Shown here piece after piece: positions 8,405-17,236 of a DNA stretch of 64,000 nt; position 1 is the stretch's first letter; each line of letters starts with the position of its first letter. Source of the stretch: Lysinibacillus contaminans (lineage in GTDB: Bacteria; Bacillota; Bacilli; Bacillales_A; Planococcaceae); assembly GCF_001278945.1 (NCBI RefSeq), contig NZ_LGRV01000007.1:362842-426841 (forward strand), read 5' to 3'. Under the pieces are notes generated by a model. That model saw nothing but the letters and a program-made list of their open reading frames with translations. It did no database searches and had not been told where the DNA came from. The translations under genes and the position numbers were made by a program.

Positions 8405-11152
8405 ATGAAAGTAAACAAAAATAAATGGGTTGTAGGCGCAACTTCAGCAGCATTAGTAGCAGCAGCAATAGTACCTGTAGCAAGCGCAGCAAGCTTTTCA
8501 GATATCGAAAAAAGTGATCATAAAGAGGCAATCTTAGCATTAGCAGAATTAAATATCGTAGGTGGTTATACTGACGGTACATTCAGACCTAACGCGGTTG
8601 TTACACGTGGTAACGTAACAAAGTTCTTAGGGAAATGGTTAGTATCAGAAGGCTATGAAATTCCAGCTGATTTCGACAAAGAAGCTCGCTTCACTGACTT
8701 ACCAACAACATCTAAAGACCAAGAGTTAGTAAAATTTGCAGCACTTGTTAAGGATGCAGGCGTATTCAAAGGTTCTAACAACAAATTAATGCACACAAAC
8801 AATATGTCTCGTGAGCAAATGGCAGTAGTATTAGTACGTGCTATTAACACAGTTTATGGTGTTGATTTAGTAGCTGACTATAAAGCAGAAAAATTCGAAT
8901 CTAAAATCACAGATTTAGAGAAAGCATCAGCTGACGAAAACCGTGAAGCTATTATTGCTTTAGAATACGCTGAACTTACAAACGTAAAAGCGTTTAACCC
9001 GAAAAATTCATTAACACGTGGCCAATTCGCGTCATTCTTAAACCGTACGATTACTACTATTGTTAAAGAAGAAGCACTAACTGTTAAAACAGTAACAGTT
9101 AAAGATGCAACTACTTTAGAAGTAACATTATCGGATGATAAAACGCACACAGTAACATTACCAACAGCTCTTCCAGCAAACAAAGAAACAAAAGTAGAGT
9201 TTGTAATTGATGGTAAAACATATTCGGCTGTTGTTACTTATGTAGTAGCAGAATATAAAGTAGAATCAGTAAATGCGATTAACGGTGTAACAGTTGAAGT
9301 TAAATTCACTCAAGCTGTTGATAAAGCAGACGTAGCTAATAAAGTAAGCATTCAAGGTGTTACTTTAACAGCTCCAGTATTATCAGAAGATGGTAAAACA
9401 TTAACACTAACTGCAGCAATGACAACAGGTGGCGGCGCTATTAAAGTTGAAGATGCAACTGTAGTAGTTGAAGCTATCAAAACAAAAGCTGATAAAGAAG
9501 TTAAGTTAGAAAAATATGTTGGTAAAATGACATATGAAGATAAATTAGCACCATCAATCGTAAGCGTTGAAGCTTTAACGAATGGTAACGTAGCTAAAAC
9601 AGCAACAATCAAATTTTCTGAGCCAGTAAAAGCTGGAGCATTAGTGAAAGTTAATGGTGCATATGCTACAGTAACTCCATTCACAAGTACTTCAGATACA
9701 ATTGAATTAACTGGTTTAAGCCTTGAAGCTGGTAAAACACATACTGTAGAAGTAATCAATGCAGAAGATACTGCTGGTAACAAAGTAGTAACAATGTCAG
9801 CAGACTTCACAGTGGCAGTTGATGCAGCTACTCCAGTAGCGACAGTAACAGCTGGTGGAAGCGACAAAGAAATTTTAGTAACATTCAACAAATCTATGAA
9901 CGTTTCTAAAGTTGCTGGTATTACAGTTAAAGATGAAACACTTTCAAACATTAATATCGGAGCAATTACTCCAGTAGCTGATACAAAGGGTACACAATTT
10001 ACTATTGCTATAACAGATACTGTTTACACAAACAAAGATAGCCGTACATTTAGCGTTGTATTACCTAAAGATATGGAAGATAAACTAGGTAACAAAACTA
10101 CTGATTCAGTACAAAATGTTACATTAGTAAAAGATGTAGCTAAACCAGTAGCTACAGGTTATAACGTAGTTAAGGATTCTGCTGGTAAAGTTGAAGCAAT
10201 CGAAGTGAACTTCAGCGAAAAAGTTACTGTTACTACTACTCCTGACTTTGGTTCAGTAGTTAACGAAAATGGTGTAATTGATACTACAACATTTGCAGGA
10301 TTAACAGGAGTTGTATCAGCTGACGGTAAGAAAGTAGTTTATACTTTATCAACAGCAAAAACGATCACAGGCAAATTTGCTATTTCATTTGCTAAGGATC
10401 TTGTAAAAGATTTATCTGAAGCAGGTAACAAATCAGATGCGTTCAACTACACTATCGATTTCGGTCAAGGTGACCTAGTTTCTGAGTTTGAAATAAAAAC
10501 TAACTTACCAACTGCTACAGGCGATGTTATTACAGTAACATTCCCAGAAGCAGTAAAAGGTGGCGCGGTTGAAGGTTCAGCAACAGATCTTGTAAACTAC
10601 ACATTAGGTGGTAAGCCACTTCCTGCTGCAACTACAATTACACTTGATTCAACTCAAAAAGTTGCTACAATTACATTACCAGTAGAATCAATTGCTAAAG
10701 ACGATCAAGCATCTGTATTCACAGTAGCTAACGTTAAGAACATTGCTGGTACTAAAACGGTTAAATCTTTCACAGGTACTGTGTCTGTAGAAGATAACAC
10801 TGCACCAGTTTTACAAAGTGCTAAAATTCTTGACAACAAAACAATTGAATTAACATACAGCGAAGCAATGAATTTAACAGGCGACAATGTATTTGATTCA
10901 TTCAAAATTGTACAAGGAACAGATACTTTAGCATTAGCAACTGGTGAATTAATTGCAACAGTAGCATCTGGTTTCGAGAACAAATTAGTACTTAAAGTGG
11001 TTAAAGGTTCTGGGTCTACTGCTACAACATTAGACTTAACGAAAGATATTACAATCGAAACACTTAACCCAACCTTAAAAGTAGTTACAGATAACTCAAA
11101 AGCGAAAAACGAGCACAAAAAAGAAGTTAAAGTTAACGTTGTAAAACCTTAA
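8405..11152 (+). CDS. S-layer protein with three N-terminal SLH domains (915 aa)
   Basis: Probable structural S-layer protein. ATG at 8405 is preferred over upstream in-frame codons because GGGGG stands 8-10 bases before it and a typical signal peptide follows, with cleavage after ASA-A near residue 29. Three SLH domains occupy about residues 31-78, 95-147 and 167-216. Their TRAE-equivalent motifs are TRGN, SREQ and TRGQ, and they bind pyruvylated wall polysaccharide. The rest is repeated Ig/SbsA-like beta domains with phrases such as FSEPVKAG and FNKSMN. There is no cysteine, and the codons are strongly biased (ACA, GTA, TTA), as in abundant proteins. At 915 residues it is shorter than the roughly 1200-residue S-layer proteins known from Lysinibacillus sphaericus. 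A strong terminator follows. Confidence 0.9.
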   Translation: MKVNKNKWVVGATSAALVAAAIVPVASAASFSDIEKSDHKEAILALAELNIVGGYTDGTFRPNAVVTRGNVTKFLGKWLVSEGYEIPADFDKEARFTDLPTTSKDQELVKFAALVKDAGVFKGSNNKLMHTNNMSREQMAVVLVRAINTVYGVDLVADYKAEKFESKITDLEKASADENREAIIALEYAELTNVKAFNPKNSLTRGQFASFLNRTITTIVKEEALTVKTVTVKDATTLEVTLSDDKTHTVTLPTALPANKETKVEFVIDGKTYSAVVTYVVAEYKVESVNAINGVTVEVKFTQAVDKADVANKVSIQGVTLTAPVLSEDGKTLTLTAAMTTGGGAIKVEDATVVVEAIKTKADKEVKLEKYVGKMTYEDKLAPSIVSVEALTNGNVAKTATIKFSEPVKAGALVKVNGAYATVTPFTSTSDTIELTGLSLEAGKTHTVEVINAEDTAGNKVVTMSADFTVAVDAATPVATVTAGGSDKEILVTFNKSMNVSKVAGITVKDETLSNINIGAITPVADTKGTQFTIAITDTVYTNKDSRTFSVVLPKDMEDKLGNKTTDSVQNVTLVKDVAKPVATGYNVVKDSAGKVEAIEVNFSEKVTVTTTPDFGSVVNENGVIDTTTFAGLTGVVSADGKKVVYTLSTAKTITGKFAISFAKDLVKDLSEAGNKSDAFNYTIDFGQGDLVSEFEIKTNLPTATGDVITVTFPEAVKGGAVEGSATDLVNYTLGGKPLPAATTITLDSTQKVATITLPVESIAKDDQASVFTVANVKNIAGTKTVKSFTGTVSVEDNTAPVLQSAKILDNKTIELTYSEAMNLTGDNVFDSFKIVQGTDTLALATGELIATVASGFENKLVLKVVKGSGSTATTLDLTKDITIETLNPTLKVVTDNSKAKNEHKKEVKVNVVKP

Positions 11153-11163
11153 TAATAACTAAT

Positions 11164-11204
11164 AAAAGAGAAGGCTTAGGGAAACCTAAGCCTTCTCTTT
11201 TTTG
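11164..11204 (+). terminator. Terminator of the S-layer gene
   Basis: A 17-bp perfect stem (arm AAAAGAGAAGGCTTAGG) with a 4-nt loop GAAA and a T-run. Confidence 0.9.
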
Positions 11205-11750
11205 TAGTGAAATCGGAAAATTTATTTTTTTCGATGGTAAGTAAAAATGTTTTCTTCTTTGGCGATGAGCAAAATGGGGAGTAATGAATGCAAATATAGT
11301 TAATTCCTACTATCCTTACTCTTATAATGCTGGGTATTCTGTTATTTCAAAAGGATTAATAATTACAAACTACTTCATTTTTTCTAATGAGAAACAGACG
11401 ATTATAGTAAATACTAATGACATAGAAATTGGGAAGCGCATGCGACACAAGGCATGTGCTCTTTTGCTTGCCTAAAATGACAGGATTTAAATATAAAACT
11501 ACATTGAATGGCTACATGAAAGTGAGGAATATAATGGAGAGAACAGAAATAAATATAGTTAAGGGAGAATTTGTAAATAAAATAAGGGTTAATAGTTACT
11601 AGCTATAATTTTCTGCTTCAAGGTATCTATAATAATATTTTATTGTCAACCTATGTAATGAAAATGAGTTATGGAAAATTTTGAAACTTAAGAGATTGTT
11701 TAAACGTATAACTAAGTAGTAGAACATTGAAACATTAAGGGGATGGAACA
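11205..11750. other. Intergenic region before the second SLH gene
   Basis: About 545 AT-rich bases. A hairpin at 11435-11460 (AGCGCATGC / GCATGTGCT, one G-T pair) followed by a T-rich stretch could be a weak terminator. A 63-codon open frame at 11284-11475 has its ribosome site too close to the ATG and no recognisable motif. Nothing else is supported. Confidence 0.4.
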
Positions 11751-13247
11751 GTGAAGAAACAAAAACTATTTCAAGGAGCACTAATAACAGCACTAATGAC
11801 GAGTGCAATTGTTGTCGTGCCAAATGTACAAGCAGCAGAGAGGTTTACTGACGTAGATTATACGAAGGAATACGGAGTTGCTGTTCAAAGCCTAGTAGAG
11901 AGAGGCATTATTAGTGGTTACTCAGACGGGACATTTAAGCCCTTTGCTGATGTGACACGTGGACAAGTAGCGAAAATTTTAGCTGGACTGCTGAAGCTAG
12001 ATACCAAAAAAGTTGAAGATCCAAAGTTTACTGATGTATTGCCTAATGATGAGTACTACGGGGCAATTGCTGCTCTGCAAAATGCAAATATTGTCTCAGG
12101 ATTGGCAGATGGTTCATTTGGCGCCAATCGAGCAATTACACGTGAGCAGATGGCGAGTATGCTAACGGCTGCTTATAATTTATATGAGTATGAATATGAC
12201 AAGGCTTTGCCATTTAAAGATATTGTGAAATATTCAAATGCTTATTATACGGTTGGACCTCTCTATGAAAACAACATTACAAAAGGTGTGACGGCTGATA
12301 CGTTTGGCTTGAAAGAAACAGTGAAGCGTTCGCAGCTAGCATTGTTCATTCAGCGTATTGAGAATTTGGAAAAAAATCGAGTAATGCAATCATTTAAAGC
12401 GAAGGATTTTGGGGCAGATGTCATTGAAGTTATAGCTGCTAACAACTGGATAGCGGAGACAGAGCAAGAATTTTTCAATGTTCGTTTTCAAAAGGATAGC
12501 GTTGATATCGAGGCTTTACAAGAAGGAACGGGTTCTTTTGTAGTAGCGTCCTATAAAGTAGATGGAAAAGAGAATTATGAGTATATTGGCTTGAATAAGT
12601 ACCGCGTAACGGTAACTAATGTTGATGGCAAACTGCAGATGGTTTGTGAGGAAACTGACGAATTGACACCAGGTACTGTGTTATTTTTTGAGGAGGATCA
12701 CGGCATTAATGCCAAAAATCTAAAGCTAGAAACGAAGGATGGCCATACGGTGAGCCCGAAAGCATACGCGTACAAGCCTTATCGTTTTGATGGCTGGGAA
12801 GGGGAAAGTATTCCAAAGGGAACAGCCTATGAATTAACATTATTAGAAGCTGGTGAGTATGTTGCAACATTTTCAGATGATGCAGGAAAGTCTGTACGTG
12901 TTGGCATTCATGCGGCAGTAGATGGCTATGACATCTATTTATCAGAAGCGACAGAGAGAAAAGAACTGTTTGTACCAACAAAAGAAATTGGTTTTGAAGT
13001 ACAAAGTTATAAAGTTGAGCAGTATACAGGTGCTTTAATTGATGACAAAATTGTTGATGTTGAATTCTCAAAGGATGGCGTGACTGTGAAGCGAATTGGC
13101 GCGGGCAATGCGGTGTTTTCAGTTCGTTTAATGGGCGAAAATGGGAAGAAAATGTACTTACATGGATCGGTTTACTCAGTTAGTGGTGTGACAGCAATGT
13201 ACTACGAGCTATCTACACAAAAGGAAATGGAAGAACCGTCTTATTAA
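11751..13247 (+). CDS. SLH-domain surface protein with unknown C-terminal region (498 aa)
   Basis: A secreted protein that should bind the wall polysaccharide through three N-terminal SLH domains (about 31-78, 91-143 and 150-205). Their motifs are TRGQ, TREQ and a divergent KRSQ. The start is GTG with AAGGGGATGG just before it, followed by a signal peptide ending near VQAAE. The last 290 residues are acidic and aromatic, with no domain I recognise. They may contain Ig-like beta structure (GTAYELTLLEAGEYVATFSD reads like a strand-turn-strand module). The natural terminator after the stop has been split by the IS1182-type insertion. Confidence 0.85.
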   Translation: MKKQKLFQGALITALMTSAIVVVPNVQAAERFTDVDYTKEYGVAVQSLVERGIISGYSDGTFKPFADVTRGQVAKILAGLLKLDTKKVEDPKFTDVLPNDEYYGAIAALQNANIVSGLADGSFGANRAITREQMASMLTAAYNLYEYEYDKALPFKDIVKYSNAYYTVGPLYENNITKGVTADTFGLKETVKRSQLALFIQRIENLEKNRVMQSFKAKDFGADVIEVIAANNWIAETEQEFFNVRFQKDSVDIEALQEGTGSFVVASYKVDGKENYEYIGLNKYRVTVTNVDGKLQMVCEETDELTPGTVLFFEEDHGINAKNLKLETKDGHTVSPKAYAYKPYRFDGWEGESIPKGTAYELTLLEAGEYVATFSDDAGKSVRVGIHAAVDGYDIYLSEATERKELFVPTKEIGFEVQSYKVEQYTGALIDDKIVDVEFSKDGVTVKRIGAGNAVFSVRLMGENGKKMYLHGSVYSVSGVTAMYYELSTQKEMEEPSY

Positions 13248-13256
13248 TGATAGAAA

Positions 13257-13278
13257 GAAAACTCCCTGAGCAGTTCGA
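13257..13278. terminator. Left half of a terminator split by the insertion sequence
   Basis: AAAACTCCCTGA followed by GCAGTTCGA. The matching right half starts at 14962 and contains TCAGGGAGTTTTT. Removing the element and one TCGA copy restores a 12-bp A/T-flanked hairpin that would have served both the plus-strand SLH gene and the minus-strand HlyD-like gene. Confidence 0.75.
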
Positions 13279-13307
13279 GGGCACTGAAAAAGTCCAAAAT
13301 TTAATTT

Positions 13308-13356
13308 AAGCAGTGGAAAGCTCGTTTGCATCGAACTTTCCACTGCTTTTTGTTTT
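13308..13356 (+). terminator. Terminator inside the left end of the insertion sequence
   Basis: AAGCAGTGGAAAG pairs with CTTTCCACTGCTT, followed by a T-run. It would block read-through from the SLH gene into the transposase. Confidence 0.8.
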
Positions 13357-13393
13357 ATACTAAGGTTATCAATGTATGTAGGTGGTATTTAAA

Positions 13394-14854
13394 ATGATTT
13401 CAAACCAAGAAACGCTGAAACTTAGCCCTTTTATGGCGATCTATGATATCGTCGTACCCAAAAATAATATGCTTCGCCAAATCAATGAACTTGTCGATTT
13501 CTCATTTATTTTAGATGAGTTGAAAACTAAATATTGTCTCGATAATGGTCGTAATGCTGTGCCTCCTATTCGTATGTTCAAATATTTATTATTAAAAGCG
13601 ATTTATGATGTATCCGATGAAGATCTGGTTGAACGCTCGAAATACGATATGTCCTTCAAATACTTTTTAGATATGGCGCCTGAAGAAGATGTCATTCATT
13701 CAAGTTCATTAACGAAATTTCGCCGACTCCGTCTTCAAGATGTGGGTTTATTAGATTTGTTGATTGGAAAAACGGTTGAGATTGCGTTAGAGAAAAACAT
13801 CATTTCGAGTAAAACGATTATTGTTGATGCCACACATACAAAAGCACGTTACAATCAAAAATCACCAAAGGAATTTTTACAGGAGAAATCAAAAAACGTC
13901 CGTAAAGCTGTCTATCAATTTGATGAAACAATGAAAGAAAAATTCCCGCCCAAAACCACTTCTAACGAAGTAAATGATGAACTCGATTATTGCCGTCAAG
14001 TCGTAGAAATCGTGGAAGCACAACCAAAAATAGCGTGTGTCCCTGCTGTCAAAGAAAAATTAAATGTTTTAAAAGAAGTGGTCGAAGATTTTGAAGTACA
14101 ACTTAGCTATTCCGCAGACCCAGACGCACGTATTGGTCATAAATCAATGGACTCTTCTTTCTTTGGATTTAAAACGCATATTGCTATGAGCGATGAACGC
14201 ATCATTACTGCCGCTGTCGTGACAACGGGTGAGAAAAGTGATGGGAAATACTTAAAAGAATTAATAGAAAAAAGTAAAACAACAGGCATAGAAATTGACA
14301 CAGTGATCGGTGATGCAGCTTATTCAGAGAAAGACAATCTCCAATTAGCTAAAACAGAGGAATTTCAACTTGTATCAAAACTAAATCCGCAGATTACACA
14401 AGGTGGACGTACGAAAGAAGAAGAATTTGAGTTTAATAAAGATGCTGGTATGTATGTGTGTAAAGCAGGACATATGGCAATTCGCACAGCACGTACGAAT
14501 AAAAAGAACGTCGGAAAGAACCAACGTCAAACCTATTATTTTGACATAGAAAAATGTAAAGTATGTCCTTTGCGCGAAGGTTGTTATAAAGAAGGTGCTA
14601 AAAATAAGACCTATTCGGTGACCATAAAATCGATGGAACACGCAGAACAGGAAGTCTTTCAGAACACAGATGATTTTAAAGAACTGGCGCGTTCACGTTA
14701 TAAAATTGAAGCCAAAAACAGTGAGTTAAAGAACGGACACGGGTATGATGTAGCATCATCTGCGGGTCTATTTGGGATGGAAATGCAAGGAGCCACAACT
14801 ATATTCGCCGTCAATTTGAAACGGATACTCACGTTATTGAAAGAAAAAGAGTAA
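13394..14854 (+). CDS. IS1182-family transposase (486 aa)
   Basis: DDE-type transposase that cuts and joins the element. ATG at 13394 is chosen because AGGTGG lies 8 bases upstream; a GTG 12 bases earlier overlaps that site. The N-terminal DUF772-like part has PPIRMFKYLLLKAIYDVSDE and SSLTKFRR. Catalytic residues are likely Asp145 in IIVDATHTKARY, Asp307 in VIGDAAYSEK and Glu near 439 in RYKIEAKNSELKNGHGYD. A cysteine cluster (VCKAGH, CKVCPLREGCY) lies between the second Asp and the Glu, as usual for IS1182. Length and frame are intact, so the gene could be active. Confidence 0.92.
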   Translation: MISNQETLKLSPFMAIYDIVVPKNNMLRQINELVDFSFILDELKTKYCLDNGRNAVPPIRMFKYLLLKAIYDVSDEDLVERSKYDMSFKYFLDMAPEEDVIHSSSLTKFRRLRLQDVGLLDLLIGKTVEIALEKNIISSKTIIVDATHTKARYNQKSPKEFLQEKSKNVRKAVYQFDETMKEKFPPKTTSNEVNDELDYCRQVVEIVEAQPKIACVPAVKEKLNVLKEVVEDFEVQLSYSADPDARIGHKSMDSSFFGFKTHIAMSDERIITAAVVTTGEKSDGKYLKELIEKSKTTGIEIDTVIGDAAYSEKDNLQLAKTEEFQLVSKLNPQITQGGRTKEEEFEFNKDAGMYVCKAGHMAIRTARTNKKNVGKNQRQTYYFDIEKCKVCPLREGCYKEGAKNKTYSVTIKSMEHAEQEVFQNTDDFKELARSRYKIEAKNSELKNGHGYDVASSAGLFGMEMQGATTIFAVNLKRILTLLKEKE

Positions 14855-14866
14855 AATAACCGAAAG

Positions 14867-14916
14867 AAATAGGCGACTTCCTGTTCCAAGATGAACAAGA
14901 AGTCGCCTATTTTTAT
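14867..14916. terminator. Terminator inside the right end of the insertion sequence
   Basis: AATAGGCGACTTC pairs with GAAGTCGCCTATT, flanked by A and T runs. It ends the transposase message. Confidence 0.85.
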
Positions 14917-14961
14917 CTTAAATGAACCTACAAATTTAAAAACGTAAGTTTTTCAGTGCCC

Positions 14962-14986
14962 TCGAGCAGTTCAGGGAGTTTTTCAT
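14962..14986. terminator. Right half of the split terminator
   Basis: TCGA target copy followed by GCAGTTCAGGGAGTTTTT. It is the partner of the left half at 13257-13278. Confidence 0.7.
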
Positions 14987-14987
14987 T

Positions 14988-16232
14988 TTAAAAGACAATA
15001 TATTTTACGTACTCTTTCCAGTCTAATTCTTTAAACTGTTGCCATTCAATTTTTCTAACAGGCATTGTGCGGAAAGAACGTGCCATAATATTTCGTTTTT
15101 CATTTGATAGCATTGGCGTTCCTTCATCTAAATAGCCAGTGAAAATAGTAGATTTTGTTGTTTCGAATGCAACTTGAATTTCTTCAAGACGAATTTTACC
15201 ATCATGGCCAACAATATAAAGGCTGTGTACACCATCCTTTGAAGGTTTTACCCAATTTTTATCTACCTTATAAGAATCAATGGCCTCATTTACAATAATG
15301 GAAGCTTTGCCGATTGTTGAAAAAGGAATTGATTCAAGTAATTCGTCTTGTTGTAACATTACTTCATAGTTTGAAGGCTGTGGTAGCTTCACGGTTTTTG
15401 CAAGCTCGTTTGCCCAAGTCGAATCCTTGGCTGTGGCAATCATTTGTTTTTCAAGTACTACACCAGATAACGCATCCTCGAAATGCTGCAATTCAAAATC
15501 GACGGTTTGTCCATCTATGACCTTTTGCCACTCATCCTCAGATAAATACGCAAGCATCGCTTTTTCAGAAGAATAAATTTCAAATGTTACTGCCCCAGCT
15601 TCCTCTGTAATATCCGAAATTACGCCATCAACTGGACTGATAACACCCTGACGAGCCTGTATTTGTGCAATTTGGGCTTCTATTAATGCAATATGTCGAT
15701 TTGTTTCAGCGATATGTCGATTTAAAATGGCGGTTGCTGTCGATGTCGAATTTTGACCAGCTAGCTCCATTTCGACAGTAACCGTCAATTTGTCGCTAAT
15801 TTGGTCTGTATTGATGGAACTTGTCGGATCAGAGTCCACTTCGATTTGAGAAAGTGCAGATTCTAAATCACTCAGCTCAGTTTCATATGCCGAACGTTCG
15901 GCATCAAGCTTCGTTAATTCATCATCTACTTCTTCTGTTTTATATGTAGCAAGTAGATCTGTTGCTGCTACTTCCTGACCACGCTTCACAGTAATGGCCG
16001 ATAAGCTTTTCGCATCAGCGGATATCGTGTACGTTTTTGCGGGTGCTACAATTGTCTCCTTATTGATACGCTCCACATTGTCACCTATATACGCTTTTTG
16101 ATATTCATCGATAAAGTAAGATCGTGCAACTTTACTGTCATTTTTAAAAACATAATAAGCATTTAAGCCGATTAAGATAGCCATAACGACGATGCTAATG
16201 CTCGTCCAAGGTCTAGATTTTATAAAACGCAT
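14988..16232 (-). CDS. HlyD-like membrane fusion/adaptor protein (414 aa)
   Basis: An extracytoplasmic adaptor with one N-terminal membrane helix (TSISIVVMAILIGLNAYYVF). A lipoyl/barrel-sandwich half follows (TYTISADAKSLSAITVKRGQ). Next is a coiled-coil hairpin rich in Glu/Leu around residues 110-195, then the second lipoyl half (ISPVDGVISDITEEAGAV). This layout is that of HlyD/RND adaptors. ATG at 16232 is preferred over an ATG 24 bases upstream, because AAGGGGG lies 9 bases before it and it overlaps the preceding stop as TGATG. The two genes should be translationally coupled. No ABC or RND transporter gene is adjacent. A role in surface-protein or polysaccharide export is only a guess. Confidence 0.75.
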   Translation of the reverse strand: MRFIKSRPWTSISIVVMAILIGLNAYYVFKNDSKVARSYFIDEYQKAYIGDNVERINKETIVAPAKTYTISADAKSLSAITVKRGQEVAATDLLATYKTEEVDDELTKLDAERSAYETELSDLESALSQIEVDSDPTSSINTDQISDKLTVTVEMELAGQNSTSTATAILNRHIAETNRHIALIEAQIAQIQARQGVISPVDGVISDITEEAGAVTFEIYSSEKAMLAYLSEDEWQKVIDGQTVDFELQHFEDALSGVVLEKQMIATAKDSTWANELAKTVKLPQPSNYEVMLQQDELLESIPFSTIGKASIIVNEAIDSYKVDKNWVKPSKDGVHSLYIVGHDGKIRLEEIQVAFETTKSTIFTGYLDEGTPMLSNEKRNIMARSFRTMPVRKIEWQQFKELDWKEYVKYIVF

Positions 16233-16909
16233 CAACCTAACCCCCTTATTAGCCATTCTTGAAGAGGTAAAACACTAACCATACCAACGAATATAGCCAT
16301 GATCACTTGTAAGAGTATGATTTTTGCTAGTAATACTTTTTTACTTGTCTCTTCATCCCATTTTGATAGGAACGTGTATTGGACAAGGATTGTTAGCATA
16401 GTAGCGACAGTCAATTGATTGATGGCGAATAACACGAAATCAGTGTCAATAATCTGCTGTGCCAGTGGAGCTAGCGAAAAGAATGAAAATGTAGTTGAAT
16501 AGCCAACTGCGTAGAAAACAGCAAATAAAATTGCTTTCTCAATTAGTAAAAATACCACGACATAGAGTTGGACCTTTTGAATCCATTTATACGGAATTTC
16601 GGTAAAGATATGCAAGAAGTATGTAACACCGTAGTAGTGAAAGCAAAAATATAAAATAGCCCACAAAATCACGCCAACCATTGAGAGTAGTCGAGCCAGA
16701 TAGTATTCAACTTGAGAATCCATCGCAAATAATGTAGTTAAACCTTCTGTACCCATACCCCAAAATTCACGTGCTGAGAATAAAAGTATGCAGAAAATGA
16801 AAACAGTGAATGCACGTTTTTTGTATCCGGTTATTTCGCCTTTTTCTACGATTTGTGTAAAGTAGGTTGGATGTGTCAAGCTATGCCAAAATTTATAATG
16901 GTAGAACAT
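16232..16909 (-). CDS. Multi-pass membrane protein of unknown function (225 aa)
   Basis: I do not recognise the family with certainty; the pattern of a cytoplasmic N-terminus and five or six membrane helices recalls Yip1-type proteins. ATG at 16909 (MFYHYKFWHSLTHP) is chosen because AAAGGAAG lies 7 bases before it and upstream codons would add a non-hydrophobic extension. The stop overlaps the start of the HlyD-like gene by one base, so the two products are probably made in fixed ratio and act together at the membrane. The pair is embedded among SLH genes and divergent from the 1317-residue repeat protein. Confidence 0.75.
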   Translation of the reverse strand: MFYHYKFWHSLTHPTYFTQIVEKGEITGYKKRAFTVFIFCILLFSAREFWGMGTEGLTTLFAMDSQVEYYLARLLSMVGVILWAILYFCFHYYGVTYFLHIFTEIPYKWIQKVQLYVVVFLLIEKAILFAVFYAVGYSTTFSFFSLAPLAQQIIDTDFVLFAINQLTVATMLTILVQYTFLSKWDEETSKKVLLAKIILLQVIMAIFVGMVSVLPLQEWLIRGLG

Positions 16910-17236
16910 ACACAGCTTCCTTTCTATTAAATTAGTAAATATCAAAGATGTAGTATACACCTAGTTAGATCATAATGACATATAAAAATAGTCGATTCCT
17001 TATGAAGATTCCCTCAATAATTTCAAATAAAACGTCATACAAAAACAATTATATAGTAATATGAAAATAACTTCCTGTTTTTACAATCTATTAACATCAG
17101 AAATTACATATTATTCTTAGTTTAATAGAATAGCTTAAAATCAAATATACAAAACCGATACTAAAGTAAGTAAACTAAAATGAAAATGTACATAACCATT
17201 TTCCTATATAAATAAAAAAATGAAAGGGTGGGTCTT
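16910..17236. other. Divergent intergenic region
   Basis: 327 very AT-rich bases between the membrane-protein gene and the helical-repeat gene. The right part holds a sigma-D-like promoter (see 17136-17161). No gene is supported. Confidence 0.5.
17136..17161 (+). promoter_or_regulatory. Sigma-D-like promoter before the helical-repeat gene
   Basis: TAAA (17136-17139), 14 bases, then ACCGATAC (17154-17161), against the consensus TAAA-N15-GCCGATAT. The spacing equals that of the hag site in this window. It lies 76 bases before the start codon. Confidence 0.5.

Larger units (their letters stand above)
13275..14965 (+). mobile_element. IS1182-type insertion sequence with 4-bp target duplication
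   Basis: The element runs from 13279 to 14961 (1683 bp). Its ends are inverted repeats whose first 13 bases, GGGCACTGAAAAA, are identical. TCGA is present on both outer sides (13275-13278 and 14962-14965), consistent with a target duplication. Inside are one intact transposase gene and a hairpin terminator near each end that insulates it from outside transcription. The intact gene, matched ends and matched target copies suggest a recent insertion. The target was the loop of a palindromic terminator. Confidence 0.85.

Noticed and set aside
9352..9951. Long open frames on the opposite strand of the S-layer gene
   Set aside because: They arise from the strong codon bias of the S-layer gene and have no ribosome sites or protein-like features.
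11284..11475. A 63-codon open frame between the two first SLH genes
   Set aside because: The ribosome-like GGGGAG is only two bases from the ATG, and composition is like intergenic DNA with no recognisable motif.
13275..14965. The transposon as carrier of the neighbouring SLH or HlyD-like genes
   Set aside because: The inverted ends and TCGA copies enclose only the transposase, so no neighbour is cargo.
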